Below, piece by piece: positions 18,324 through 28,032 of a stretch of 64,000 bases of DNA. Under the pieces are notes generated by a model. That model had not been told where the DNA came from. It searched no databases and saw only the letters and a list, made by a program, of their open reading frames with translations. Every line of letters begins with the position of its first letter. The first letter of the stretch is position 1. Where the stretch lies: the NCBI GenBank assembly GCA_963849955.1, contig CAWKJU010000006.1, positions 194,877 through 258,876 of the forward strand. Direction: 5' to 3'. Made by a program: the position numbers and the translations under genes. This stretch comes from CAWFGW01 sp963849955 (GTDB lineage Bacteria > Bacteroidota > Bacteroidia > Cytophagales > JAAEPT01).

Positions 18324-18814
18324 TTTATTTCGAAAAACAAAAAATAATTATGCCAAGTACCAACGAATACTGGTTTGTAAAAAGAAGATTTACCAACATG
18401 TTTTTAAACTTAGCCTACAAACAATTAAGTAGAACAAATCTTCTAATAAAGCGATATTTCCTTATGACTAAATAACATCTATAAGTATTAAAAGTGTAGA
18501 AAAAGATTCTTACCGTGTAGAATAATCAAGACATAAAAGTGATAATGAAAAAAATCAGCTGTTTAGGTTGGATAATAATGGGTTTAAAAAAATATTAACA
18601 CTTTTTAAAAGTTATTATGTGTTAACTGAAGTGTAATCATTATAATTGTTAGATATTCAGAGTTTTATGAATAGCGGTAATTTTTTAGCTATCAAAAGTA
18701 CTTGTAAGATAATGTGCATTACCAACATCTTATGATCTCAATACTTAAAATTCTAATAGGTATATATTTATTTTTTCATTTTAAACCTTCTGCTTTTTTG
18801 TTTGTCTTTGTAGG
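18324..18814. other. Intergenic region between divergent genes
   Basis: About 490 AT-rich bases separating the divergent DUF4199-like and receptor genes. A 9-base inverted repeat with a long loop (18383-18391 with 18436-18444) is present, but no clear promoter pair or ORF. Confidence 0.45.
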
Positions 18815-21226
18815 ATGCTAAAAAAGAAAGTCATTTTAATAGTCATTGTTTTTTTAATTATTAATATCAGTGCATTTGCTCAAGAATTTAAGGTGAAAGG
18901 TACTGTAGTAGATCCAATGGGAGAACCAATTCCATTTGCCTCAATTTCCATTTTCCAACAAGGGGATTCATTAGCAACAAAAACAATGACTAGCTCTTTA
19001 GAGGGTAAATTTGCATTAACCCTTCCGCCTAATGAATATGTGTTATATGTGCGCTTTTTTTCTTTTCAAACTAAAACGATTCCTAATATCAACCTTGGTG
19101 ATAAAGACATTGATTTAGGTCAAGTAATGTTAGAACCAGAGGCTAAACAATTAGATGAAGTTGTTATAGTTACAGAAAAAAACCAGATGAAATTAGAGTT
19201 GGATAAACGAGTGTATAACGTACAAGAAAATTTGACTAATGCTGGCGCTAATGCGACAGATGTTCTTGAAAATATACCTTCGGTTTCTGTTGATGTCGAT
19301 GGGAATATTTCTTTGAGAGGAAGTGAAAATGTTCAGGTATTAATTGACGGTAAACCATCTGGACTTGTCGGTAGTGACTTAGCTGGTTTGACTCAAATTC
19401 AGGGAAGCATGATAGAGCGAGTAGAGATAATCACTAATCCATCCTCTCGGTATGACGCGCAAGGGGGGGCTGGAATTATTAATATTGTATTGAAAAAAGA
19501 AAGAGAAAAAGGCCTAAATGCGAACTTTGAAGTTGCAACGGGTTATCCCCATAAACACCAACTTTCCACAAATCTCAACTACCGGACGAAGACATTGAAT
19601 GTATTTACTGGTATTGGAGTGTACTATAGGCGAACCCCGGGTGTAGGAAATAGCTTCCAGACTTTTAATGAAAATGATTCTGTTTTTTATTATCAAAAAG
19701 ATAATGAAAGAATACGCAGTGACAGAGGGTTTAACATTCAACTAGGTTCAGATATATTTATAAATAAAAAAAACACCTTAACGGTAAGTAGTGTTTATAA
19801 GCAATCGTCTGGAGATAATTTAAGTACGAACAGTTATACAGATTTTGATGAAAACAGGATGTTTGTAGAGCAATCATTAAGGGAGGAAAATGAACTAGAG
19901 AAAGAAAATTTGATAGAAGGAAGTATTCGACATGAAAAGACATTCAAAAAGAAAAACCATACCTGGACAAATTATGTGAAAGTAATTGAGAGTAATGACA
20001 ATGAAAACTCCGCGATTACTCAAACTTACTCCTTAACACCCGATAGTTTACTTAATCAATTTTCAGATAATTTAGAACATGAATTTAATTTTTTAGCCCA
20101 GTCGGACTATGTACAACCAGTTGGTGAAAATGGACGAATGGAAGCAGGATTCAAAAGTTCAATTCGGGTAGTCGAAAATAATTTTGCGGTAACACAATTG
20201 TCTATTTCAGGACAGCAGGCTATTTTACCAGCATTCAACAATGATTTTACTTATGAAGAAAACATCCATGCAGCCTATACACAATATGGGAATAAGTACA
20301 AAAATCTGTCTTATCAACTGGGGTTGAGATCGGAATACTCTGATATTACCACCACATTAATTAAAACAAATGAAGTAAATAATCGCAGCTATTTGAATTT
20401 TTTTCCAAGCGTCTTTCTATCTACGCCAATAGACAGTAATAGCACATTGCAATGGAGCTATAGCCGAAGAATTAGCCGACCTCGATCGCGACACTTTGTG
20501 CCTTTTTACAACTTTAATGACAATAGAAACTTAAGAACAGGTAATCCCAACCTCAACCCTGAATATACCAATTCGTTTGATGTGAGTTATTTAAGTTACC
20601 TAAATAAAGGGTCATTTTTAGCCAGTATGTATTATAGACACAGTACTGGTGTGATTCAGCGAATAACCATCTCTGACAGCATAGGGATTACTCAAACTTT
20701 GCCAGTAAACTTAGCTACAGAACATGCTACAGGCTTGGAGTTAACAGCAAATTATGATTTCACCACTTGGTGGAAAACAAGTGCCAGTTTAAATGTTTTT
20801 AATACAAAAATTATAGGGAGTTATGAAGATTTTGTTTTAGATCGAAATGCAATGGGCTGGAGAGGACAGTTTTCTTCAAAAATAGATTTGTTCAAAAAAA
20901 CAACTTTTCAAGCCATGCTAAATTACTTATCCCCACAAAACACTCCTCAAGGTAGACGTAAATCAATTTCTAGTTTGGACCTAGCTTTATCAAAAGATGT
21001 ATTAAGTAGTAGAGGAACACTTGTTTTTAGTGTTAGGGATGTATTTAACTCACGAAGATGGCGAAGGGTGGTGGATGCGCCAACCTATTACCTTGAATCA
21101 GACTATTTACGTAGTAAAAGACAATTCACTCTTACTTTCACCTACCATATTAACCCGCCTAACCGAAAGAAAAATGAACGTATGAAAGATGGGGGAGGCG
21201 GTGATATGGGTGATGAAGATTTTTAG
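18815..21226 (+). CDS. Outer-membrane receptor, TonB-dependent type with carboxypeptidase-regulatory-like domain
   Basis: The 803-residue protein has a signal peptide ending SAFAQ and a CarboxypepD_reg-like beta-sandwich (about residues 24-105: KVKGTVVDPMGEPIPFASIS). A TonB-dependent plug follows (DVLENIPSVSVDVDGNISLR, then VLIDGKPSGL and VEIITNPSSRYDAQGGAGII), and then a barrel of the outer-membrane beta-barrel-3 type, including RRISRPRSRHF and LRTGNPNLNPEYTNSFD. The C-terminus FTLTFTYHINPPNRKKNERM continues with a Gly/Asp-rich tail. No SusD partner is adjacent, so it is not a standard PUL receptor; peptide, metal or siderophore import is possible. Substrate unknown. Confidence 0.88.
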   Translation: MLKKKVILIVIVFLIINISAFAQEFKVKGTVVDPMGEPIPFASISIFQQGDSLATKTMTSSLEGKFALTLPPNEYVLYVRFFSFQTKTIPNINLGDKDIDLGQVMLEPEAKQLDEVVIVTEKNQMKLELDKRVYNVQENLTNAGANATDVLENIPSVSVDVDGNISLRGSENVQVLIDGKPSGLVGSDLAGLTQIQGSMIERVEIITNPSSRYDAQGGAGIINIVLKKEREKGLNANFEVATGYPHKHQLSTNLNYRTKTLNVFTGIGVYYRRTPGVGNSFQTFNENDSVFYYQKDNERIRSDRGFNIQLGSDIFINKKNTLTVSSVYKQSSGDNLSTNSYTDFDENRMFVEQSLREENELEKENLIEGSIRHEKTFKKKNHTWTNYVKVIESNDNENSAITQTYSLTPDSLLNQFSDNLEHEFNFLAQSDYVQPVGENGRMEAGFKSSIRVVENNFAVTQLSISGQQAILPAFNNDFTYEENIHAAYTQYGNKYKNLSYQLGLRSEYSDITTTLIKTNEVNNRSYLNFFPSVFLSTPIDSNSTLQWSYSRRISRPRSRHFVPFYNFNDNRNLRTGNPNLNPEYTNSFDVSYLSYLNKGSFLASMYYRHSTGVIQRITISDSIGITQTLPVNLATEHATGLELTANYDFTTWWKTSASLNVFNTKIIGSYEDFVLDRNAMGWRGQFSSKIDLFKKTTFQAMLNYLSPQNTPQGRRKSISSLDLALSKDVLSSRGTLVFSVRDVFNSRRWRRVVDAPTYYLESDYLRSKRQFTLTFTYHINPPNRKKNERMKDGGGGDMGDEDF

Positions 21227-21450
21227 ATTAAAATAATATCCTTTTATAAGGAAGTGCTACTTAATTGAGTTATTTTTCTATTAATCAGGTATATGGAGGT
21301 AAGTAAATACTGTTTTATAAACCTTTATTACATAATTGAAGTATACAACTAATGAGAGATGCTTTTAAACGAAAAAAAATAGTCGGGGGACCTTTGCTTT
21401 TTCATTCGTTGTTCATTTCTTAGTTAGTATGTTTAACCTAAATTACTCGT

Positions 21451-23448
21451 ATGAAAACAAGTATACTTCAATCTCGTTGCTTTTTATTACCATTTCTATT
21501 TCTCATTTTCTCTACTACATTAGCTCAACAATTTACTGTTGAGGCTAGAAAAAACACCAAACCTTGGGGTGTGCTTGAAGATCAGGTGCTTTGTTCAGAC
21601 GATCAATTGACAATACGAATAGGCTTAGGTATGCAACCTATGCTTTGGTTGGATGCTATGGATGTTAACGCAGGTAGTGAACCTACACCAGGTTCTAGAA
21701 TTGACAAATGGCAAGATAAGTCAGGTAATAATTATACAGTGGTCGCACCAACATTAGATTTACGACCAGCTTATGACCCCGCTGGTATAAATGGTTTGCC
21801 AGCAGTAATGTTTGGTATGGACAATTTACCAGATGGGTTAGAACTATTTGATACCACGGAAGATGATTTTTTTGAAAGTGATTGGTCTATTGCCATACTT
21901 GGAGAAGGAAAAGACAGAACAGCTGGTTCGGCCGATTTGATTGGGAATATGACATCAGGCACAGATGGATGGTTTTTTGGCTTCGATGATGAAGGTTCTT
22001 CACAAATTGGGGTTGGAAATACTTTACAGCAATCGACATTACTTCGTGCGCGACCCTATTCATTTATTACGGTAGTAGTAAAACAAGGTAATCGATTCAG
22101 AACCTATGTTGATGGTGAATTAGACAAAGATTTTACTATCCCTAATGGTGTTGCTATCACATTAAATGATGCTATTTATTTAGGACAAGCCGATGGAGGT
22201 ACTACAACAGGAAATAATTTCCATAAAGGCCCGATAGCTGAGTTGTTAGTATTTGACCGATCAATCAATGAATCAGAACGTGTTCAGTTGGAAGGGTACT
22301 TAGCTAATAAATGGATGAGTAATGAAAACCTTAGTGTTAGTCATCCTTTTAAAACATTTTCACCACTGAATGTTATTATGAAAACACCATCTGACTCAAT
22401 ATTTGAGTTTACTTCTTATCAGCAAGAGTTTGTGTTTGATCCAACCGAAGCGTCAGACTTTGGTGATTTTATCTTTACCGCCCAAGGACAAAGTATACCT
22501 TCTGACACTATTAACATACGAGTAACCGCAGAGCTTTCGAATGCTGATAATGCCATTAGTTACTCAATAAACAATACAGCGTTTAGACAAGCCAAAGAAG
22601 CTACAGTTTCCTATGGCAATACAATTGTTTTAAAACCTACTTTTGGTGGAGACTACCAATGGCAAGCACCTTTACCAGACGGAAGGTATTTACCAGAAAA
22701 TACTGACCCAAGTATAGTTGTTACTGAATCGGGGTTTGATACTGGAATGTGGGAAATATATTATTACCAAGGAGGTTGTTTAACTACTGATAAAGCATTT
22801 CAATTTAATGTGAAAGCGCCTAGTCCAATCGTTTCAGGCATTCCAGGAATAGTTGAAGCTGAAAACTTCATTTCTAAATCACCAATCATTGAAATAAAAA
22901 ATGGAGGGAGCAGTAAAATCATTAGCTCAATAACAAACAATACTTTTACAGAGTATAATGTAAATGTTACGAAGTCAGGAGACTATGAAGTGACAGTTTC
23001 AGCCTCTGCGGCAACCAATGCTGGTGGAACACTTCAGTTTTCGCTAAATGGATTAGTGATTGGTTCGATGGAAATTCCTTCCACTACAGGTTGGACAACA
23101 TACTCTGAATTCCAAAAAATCATCACAATTGAAGATATAGGTGCTGGCACGTTGCGATTGGATTTTAATACTACGAATCCTTATGCATTCAATATTGACA
23201 AATTAGAGTTTAATTCGAAAGTTATAAGTAACATTTCTGGTTCCATCAATGCTGAGGGTGTAGTAGTTTATCCCAACCCAAGTGAAAGTGGTTTTTTCAC
23301 CCTCTCAAAAGATTCTCACTGGGAAGTTTATTCTATTCAAGGGAGGTTTATACTTGAAGGTGAAGGAAATATAGATCTTTCTAATGAAGAGAAAGGCGTT
23401 TATCTTCTTAGAGTCAATAATTTAATTAATAAAATTGTTGTTCAATAA
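21451..23448 (+). CDS. Secreted LamG/CBM6-like protein with T9SS C-terminal sorting domain
   Basis: The 665-residue protein carries a signal peptide ending TLAQQ, then a concanavalin/LamG-like domain (about residues 60-290: WLDAMDVNAGS, IDKWQDKSGN, AIYLGQADGG, GPIAELLVFDRSINESE). A linker region and a CBM6-like domain (about 470-590: IPGIVEAENF, GDYEVTVSASA, DKLEFNS) follow. The last 70 residues form a type A T9SS sorting domain (VVVYPNPSESGFF, YSIQGR, GVYLLRVNN, KIVVQ). It is therefore exported and probably attached at the surface. No catalytic domain is seen; a sugar-binding or adhesin role is inferred. Confidence 0.85.
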   Translation: MKTSILQSRCFLLPFLFLIFSTTLAQQFTVEARKNTKPWGVLEDQVLCSDDQLTIRIGLGMQPMLWLDAMDVNAGSEPTPGSRIDKWQDKSGNNYTVVAPTLDLRPAYDPAGINGLPAVMFGMDNLPDGLELFDTTEDDFFESDWSIAILGEGKDRTAGSADLIGNMTSGTDGWFFGFDDEGSSQIGVGNTLQQSTLLRARPYSFITVVVKQGNRFRTYVDGELDKDFTIPNGVAITLNDAIYLGQADGGTTTGNNFHKGPIAELLVFDRSINESERVQLEGYLANKWMSNENLSVSHPFKTFSPLNVIMKTPSDSIFEFTSYQQEFVFDPTEASDFGDFIFTAQGQSIPSDTINIRVTAELSNADNAISYSINNTAFRQAKEATVSYGNTIVLKPTFGGDYQWQAPLPDGRYLPENTDPSIVVTESGFDTGMWEIYYYQGGCLTTDKAFQFNVKAPSPIVSGIPGIVEAENFISKSPIIEIKNGGSSKIISSITNNTFTEYNVNVTKSGDYEVTVSASAATNAGGTLQFSLNGLVIGSMEIPSTTGWTTYSEFQKIITIEDIGAGTLRLDFNTTNPYAFNIDKLEFNSKVISNISGSINAEGVVVYPNPSESGFFTLSKDSHWEVYSIQGRFILEGEGNIDLSNEEKGVYLLRVNNLINKIVVQ

Positions 23449-23487
23449 TAAAAAAAAAACCACCTCTCATTTTCTGAGAGGTGGTTT
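23449..23487 (-). terminator. Terminator hairpin, strongest for the minus strand
   Basis: Perfect 12-base stem (23457-23468 with 23476-23487, seven-base loop). On the minus strand it is followed by an uninterrupted T-run from the A-tract at 23449-23459, so it ends the NrtR-like transcript. On the plus strand it has only three T, so it would end the T9SS gene less efficiently. Confidence 0.85.
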
Positions 23488-23597
23488 AAACAAACTTAAC
23501 TAAACTATCATTAATTGGGCTAACTACTTCCCTTTTAAAACCAATACTTGTCTAACGCAATACCAATTGTTTTAGTTACATTAAATAGCATTCTTTT

Positions 23598-24275
23598 TTA
23601 TAATTTAAAATAAAATCCTTGATCCAGTAAGTCCGCATATACTTCTTCATCAAAGCGGTACAGTTGAGCAGGTTTATGCGATACATTGGCTTGTTTTTTA
23701 CCTGTATCAATCAGCAATTTCATTTGAGCGAGTTTTGAACGGAAATTTCGTTTGTTCAACGTTGTGTTTAATACAGCTTCGTATAATTGCTGCAATTCAG
23801 TGATTGAAAATATATCGGGGAGGAGATTAAAGCCAATTGGTTCATGCCTCACCTTTCGTTTTAATATAGTCATAGCGGCATCAACTATCTGTTTATGGTC
23901 AAATGCTAGAGTTGGTAAACTATGCACATCACACCATTCTAATAGTTCAGCAGTATGGCCAGCCAAGGGTTCATATTTTTCAATATTAATGAGAGCGTAA
24001 TATCCTATTGTAATGACTCTTTCTGATGGAAATCTATCTGTAGCACCAAAAGCTCTTATTTGTTCAAGATAGATATTAGTCAAATTAGTTATCTTTTGTA
24101 GGGCTCTAACAGCACTCTCGTCAATGTCTTCTTCTAAACCAATAAAATCACCAGGTAGGGCCATGAATCCTTTTTGTGGTTCATTATTCCTTTTTATCAA
24201 CAAAACTTTTAAGGTAGCATTGTCAAAACCAAAGATTACGCAGTCAATGGAAGTGTTTATTTTATTTGTTGCCAT
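23598..24275 (-). CDS. NrtR-like transcriptional regulator (Nudix-fold effector domain plus winged helix)
   Basis: The 225-residue protein has an N-terminal Nudix fold (about residues 8-140: SIDCVIFGFDNATLKVLLIK, FMALPGDFIG) and a C-terminal winged helix (about 150-225: NLLPDIFSITELQQLYEAVL, NKRNFRSKLAQM, QLYRFDEEVY). The Nudix box is degenerate: AVRALQKITNL replaces the REUxEExGU core, so hydrolysis is unlikely and ligand sensing is expected. NrtR-family regulators bind ADP-ribose, and Bacteroidota paralogues control sugar pathways. A 17-base palindrome at 24318-24334 upstream is a plausible operator. The neighbouring aldo/keto reductase and T9SS carbohydrate-binding-type protein are possible targets (inference). 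Confidence 0.85.
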   Translation of the reverse strand: MATNKINTSIDCVIFGFDNATLKVLLIKRNNEPQKGFMALPGDFIGLEEDIDESAVRALQKITNLTNIYLEQIRAFGATDRFPSERVITIGYYALINIEKYEPLAGHTAELLEWCDVHSLPTLAFDHKQIVDAAMTILKRKVRHEPIGFNLLPDIFSITELQQLYEAVLNTTLNKRNFRSKLAQMKLLIDTGKKQANVSHKPAQLYRFDEEVYADLLDQGFYFKL

Positions 24276-24317
24276 GATAATAAGTGTTGTTGATTAATAA
24301 GTTTTAAAAAAACAAAC

Positions 24318-24334
24318 TAAGTTAATTTAACTTA
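24318..24334 (-). promoter_or_regulatory. Palindromic operator candidate for the NrtR-like regulator
   Basis: TAAGTTAA-T-TTAACTTA is a perfect 17-base palindrome about 43 bases upstream of the regulator's start. On the minus strand it overlaps a -7-like TTAGTTTG, with TTC 21 bases upstream, so a bound regulator would block its own promoter. No second copy was noticed upstream of the neighbours. Confidence 0.5.
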
Positions 24335-24556
24335 CCTGTTTGAAGTTTATGTATTTATAGGTGTTAAAACTATTAAAAAAATATCTATACATTGGTTTTC
24401 TTAATTTTACTATGCGATATAAAAAAGGGAAATAAATGCATGTATCTTCAATACTGGTCACTGAGTAGAGGTTTTATTTAGTCAAATAAATCTACAAGAA
24501 TGGGTAGTGTTACGGCAATGTATGGAGAATGAGAAAAATAATTTTTAATTGAAAAC

Positions 24557-24588
24557 AACGAATTCATTCGTTTTAGAATGAATTCGTT
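24557..24588 (-). terminator. Perfect 13-base inverted repeat, possible terminator
   Basis: Arms 24557-24569 and 24576-24588 with a six-base loop, about 90 bases past the stop of the aldo/keto reductase. On the minus strand it is followed by GTTTTC and AT-rich sequence, an imperfect T-run. It could instead be an operator or small-RNA structure. Confidence 0.45.
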
Positions 24589-24676
24589 ATTAAGGTGGTG
24601 AAAGTGCAGTTTCAAAGAAGTTTTTTAATCATTTAACCAACCTGCCTTTTAATTGAAGGAAGGGTTTATTGTTTAC

Positions 24677-25648
24677 TTATTGAGACCAAGAAGTTGGTTT
24701 TCTATCCCAGCTATGCGCTCTAAGTCTATGGAAAAGTTCACTGGTTAATCCATACCCGTCACTGGTGTTCGTGTTTGCCATCACATTTTTTTCTTTCCTC
24801 ATTCCTGGAATGGTAGTACATACATCTTTATTCATAAGTATAAACCGGAGTGCCATTTCAGCCATAGTCATCCCTGGTGGAACAAGAGGCCTCAAAAGGT
24901 CAGCTCTCTCCGCACTTGCTTTTAAATTTTCAGGAACGAAGTAACTCGCTCTCCAGTCTCCATGAGGAAATTTGGTGTCTTTAGTGATATTTCCTGTTAA
25001 AGTTCCTTCATCAAAAGGGACTCTAGCTATCACGGCAATATCCATTTCTCGACAAAGAGGAAAAAGTTTATCTTCAGGTGCTTGATCAAAAATATTGTAA
25101 ATCACTTGTACCGAGTCGATTAAATTAGTTTTTAACGCTTTAATGACGTTTTCGGGCTCCCAACGATTAACGCTAATTCCTATAGCATCTATTTTCCCTG
25201 CTTTTTTTAAATCTTCAACTGCTTGTTGCCACTCTTCAGATTTGGTCCAACCATCATCCCAAGTGTGAAATTGCATTAAATCAATTTGTTCCAAACCCAG
25301 ATTTTTTAAAGTCTTGTCTGTGTATTCAAGGATATGTGCATGAGGATAAGACTCTTCTAAAGAATATTCTGGTTTAGCTGGCCAGGAAAAATTCTTGGGT
25401 GGAATTTTACTTGCAGTATATATTTTTTCATTCGGGTGACGTTTGACTAGCTGACCGAGTAGTTTTTCTGAGTGCCCTTCACCATAACCCCAGGCAGTAT
25501 CAAAAAAGTTAACTCCTTGTTCCAGAGCTAAGTCCAAAGATTTTGAGGATTGTAAGTCATCGGATTCAGTCCATCCACCCATGCCCCACATCCCGTAACC
25601 TATTTCACTTACTTGCCATTCTTTTCTACCAAATTTTCTGTATTTCAT
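24677..25648 (-). CDS. Aldo/keto reductase
   Basis: The 323-residue product starts MKYRKFGRKEWQVSEIGYG, the usual beginning of this NADPH-dependent TIM-barrel oxidoreductase family; the upstream ATG at 25717 adds 23 unconserved residues. The catalytic tetrad is visible: Asp and Tyr in FFDTAWGYGEGHSE, Lys in YTASKIPP and His in LMQFHTWDD. The phosphate-binding end motif appears around TTIPGMRKEKNVMANT. The enzyme would reduce aldehydes or sugar ketones. It lies upstream of the NrtR-like regulator on the same strand, with a 400-base gap and a hairpin between them, so it is probably a separate unit. Confidence 0.92.
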   Translation of the reverse strand: MKYRKFGRKEWQVSEIGYGMWGMGGWTESDDLQSSKSLDLALEQGVNFFDTAWGYGEGHSEKLLGQLVKRHPNEKIYTASKIPPKNFSWPAKPEYSLEESYPHAHILEYTDKTLKNLGLEQIDLMQFHTWDDGWTKSEEWQQAVEDLKKAGKIDAIGISVNRWEPENVIKALKTNLIDSVQVIYNIFDQAPEDKLFPLCREMDIAVIARVPFDEGTLTGNITKDTKFPHGDWRASYFVPENLKASAERADLLRPLVPPGMTMAEMALRFILMNKDVCTTIPGMRKEKNVMANTNTSDGYGLTSELFHRLRAHSWDRKPTSWSQ

Positions 25649-25846
25649 ATCATTGACTGTTTTGTGAAGATTATTAACTGAAAATAACACATTAAAAATT
25701 CTAAACTTAATTTTCAATTATTATTTCAAATTTATGATTTGAAAAAGGATTAAAATAAATCTATATGTATCGTTTTTAAGCCTAAAAATCAATTTTATTA
25801 TAAATTTTGACTTGTATTATAACATTTAAAACTTACAATAAAAATG

Positions 25847-25854
25847 TATATTTG
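25847..25854 (+). promoter_or_regulatory. -7 promoter element TATATTTG
   Basis: A perfect match to the Bacteroidota TAnnTTTG box, seven bases before the ATG at 25861. No TTG exists at the proper upstream distance (only TTT at 25825-25827), and the transcript would be almost leaderless, so the assignment is weak. Confidence 0.35.
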
Positions 25855-25860
25855 AGACTT

Positions 25861-28029
25861 ATGAAGTTTAGAAACGTATATTTTATATTACTTTTTGGAG
25901 TTCTTTTTAATGATGGTTACTCGCAACAATCGGTAGCTCGAATTTGGAATGAGGTTTTGTTAAATGCAATTAGAAATGATTATGCAAGACCAACAATTCA
26001 TGCAAGAAATTTATTTCATACCTCTATAGCAATGTATGATGGTTGGGCAGTATATGATAAGAAGGCATCTACCTATCTCTTGGGTAATATTGTCCATGAT
26101 TTTTCTTTGCCATTTCATGAAACTATACCTAATATTTCAATCGATTCAGCTCAAAAGACAACCATTAGTTATGCGTGTTATCGGTTGTTACTTCATCGGT
26201 TTAAAAATTCGGCTAAACCGACCAGTATTACTGAAAGAATAAATTTCGTTTTTGATTCATTAGGCTATGATAAAAACTTTTTATCAACAGACTATAGTAA
26301 TGGTTCGCCCGCAGCACTTGGTAACTATTTAGCTGAAGGAATAATTGATTATGGTTATCAGGATGGAGCTAATGAGCAAAATGAATATTTAAACTCCTTT
26401 TATTCGCCCTCTAACCCAAGTTTAATTCTTGCCAATGCTGGTAATCCACGAATAATAAACCCTAATCGTTGGCAGCCTCTGGCGTTTGATGTATTTATTG
26501 ATCAAAATGGAAATATTACTAAAGAGACCACTCCGACTTTTTTGAGTCCCGAGTGGGGAAGGGTTCAACCTTTTTCTTTAAAAGAGGAAAACAAAACAAT
26601 TTACAACCGTGATGGAAATGAATATCACGTGTATCATGACCCTGGTCCACCACCTTATCTAAGTGAGAGTGGAGATGACGCGATATCTAATGAATACAAA
26701 TGGAACTTTGAGTTGGTGGCCATGTGGTCATCACATCTTCATCCGAAAGATAGTGTGTTGTGGGATATTTCCCCTAGGAATTCAGGAAATATAGCAGCCT
26801 TTCCAACCTCATTTGCAGAATTTAAAGACTTTTATGATTTGAAAAATGGGGGTGATCCGGGTAGAGGGTATTCAATTAATCCCGTAACTGCATTACCGTA
26901 TGATTCAAATATGGTGTACCGTGGTGACTATACAAGAGTTCTAGCGGAGTTTTGGGCTGACGGTCCAAATTCAGAAACACCACCAGGTCATTGGTTTACG
27001 ATATTGAATTATGTAAACGATCATCCTTTACATAAGAATAAGTTCATGGGCACTGGTGAGTTGTTAAACGATTTAGAGTGGGATGTGAAAGCTTATTTTC
27101 TTCTGGGTGGGGCTATGCATGATGCGGCTATCGCTTCTTGGGGAATTAAGGGCTGGTACGACTATATTCGTCCAATCAGTGCAATTCGTTATCTGGCAGA
27201 TCAAGGGCAATGTTCTGACCCAGACTTACCACACTATTCTCCAAAAGGAATTCATTTAATACCTGGTTTTATCGAACTTGTCGGAGTAGATGATCCTTTA
27301 ATTGGCAATAATTTAAAAAATCTTAATAAAATTAAAATCTATGCGTGGCGTGGCCCTAAGTATGTAAATGAACCTCTGTCAGATGTCGCTGGAGTTGGGT
27401 GGATTTTAGCAGAAAATTGGTGGCCATATCAACGTCCTAGTTTTGTTACCCCACCATTTGCAGGTTATATATCCGGACATTCAACATATTCTCGCACTGC
27501 TGCTGAGATACTAACCTATTTAACAGGAGATGCTTTTTTCCCTGGTGGTATGGGCGTTTTTAATGCTACCAAAAATGAGTTCTTAGTATTTGAAGAGGGG
27601 CCTAGTGAATCAATTGATTTGCAATGGGCAACTTACAGAGATGCTTCGGATCAATGCAGTTTATCAAGAATTTGGGGTGGTATTCATCCGCCTGCTGATG
27701 ATATACCAGGTAGGAAAATTGGAAAAAAAATAGGTGCGGAAGCATTTCAGTTGGCTAACACATTATTTGAAGGAACTATCAATACTACAAAAGGAAACTT
27801 GAAACATAATTACTTCCATGTTTACCCCACCATATCATCCACCGATTTCTCGCTAAATACTTTAAATGAAACTACGTTGTCAGTTTACGCTATTTCTGGA
27901 ATGATCGTGGAAAAAATGACCTCTAAAAATGAGGTGTTTAAATTTGGTAGGGAATACAGAAACGGAATCTATTTTGTGAAAATAGAAAATGAGTATGGTA
28001 CAGAAGTCAGGCGTATAATAAAGAAATAG
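25861..28029 (+). CDS. Vanadium-dependent haloperoxidase-like protein with T9SS sorting domain
   Basis: From the ATG at 25861 the product is 722 residues, with a signal peptide ending GYSQQ; the longer frame from 25807 adds 18 residues before it. The three vanadate-binding blocks of the vanadium chloroperoxidase/PAP2 superfamily are present in order: Lys430 with Arg437-Pro438 (KGWYDYIRP), Ser538-Gly539-His540 (ISGHSTYS) and Ser602-Arg603 with His609 (SRIWGGIHPPADD). His609 would ligate vanadium. The C-terminus (about 655-722: HVYPTISSTDFSLN, YAISGM, NGIYFVKIEN) is a T9SS sorting domain, so the enzyme is secreted. Halide oxidation or phosphatase activity cannot be told apart here. Confidence 0.9.
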   Translation: MKFRNVYFILLFGVLFNDGYSQQSVARIWNEVLLNAIRNDYARPTIHARNLFHTSIAMYDGWAVYDKKASTYLLGNIVHDFSLPFHETIPNISIDSAQKTTISYACYRLLLHRFKNSAKPTSITERINFVFDSLGYDKNFLSTDYSNGSPAALGNYLAEGIIDYGYQDGANEQNEYLNSFYSPSNPSLILANAGNPRIINPNRWQPLAFDVFIDQNGNITKETTPTFLSPEWGRVQPFSLKEENKTIYNRDGNEYHVYHDPGPPPYLSESGDDAISNEYKWNFELVAMWSSHLHPKDSVLWDISPRNSGNIAAFPTSFAEFKDFYDLKNGGDPGRGYSINPVTALPYDSNMVYRGDYTRVLAEFWADGPNSETPPGHWFTILNYVNDHPLHKNKFMGTGELLNDLEWDVKAYFLLGGAMHDAAIASWGIKGWYDYIRPISAIRYLADQGQCSDPDLPHYSPKGIHLIPGFIELVGVDDPLIGNNLKNLNKIKIYAWRGPKYVNEPLSDVAGVGWILAENWWPYQRPSFVTPPFAGYISGHSTYSRTAAEILTYLTGDAFFPGGMGVFNATKNEFLVFEEGPSESIDLQWATYRDASDQCSLSRIWGGIHPPADDIPGRKIGKKIGAEAFQLANTLFEGTINTTKGNLKHNYFHVYPTISSTDFSLNTLNETTLSVYAISGMIVEKMTSKNEVFKFGREYRNGIYFVKIENEYGTEVRRIIKK

Positions 28030-28032
28030 CTT

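Larger units (their letters stand above)
24276..24676. other. Intergenic region with a palindrome and a long hairpin
   Basis: A 401-base spacer between two minus-strand genes. It contains the operator-like palindrome at 24318-24334 and a perfect 13-base inverted repeat at 24557-24588. No ORF was seen. Confidence 0.55.
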
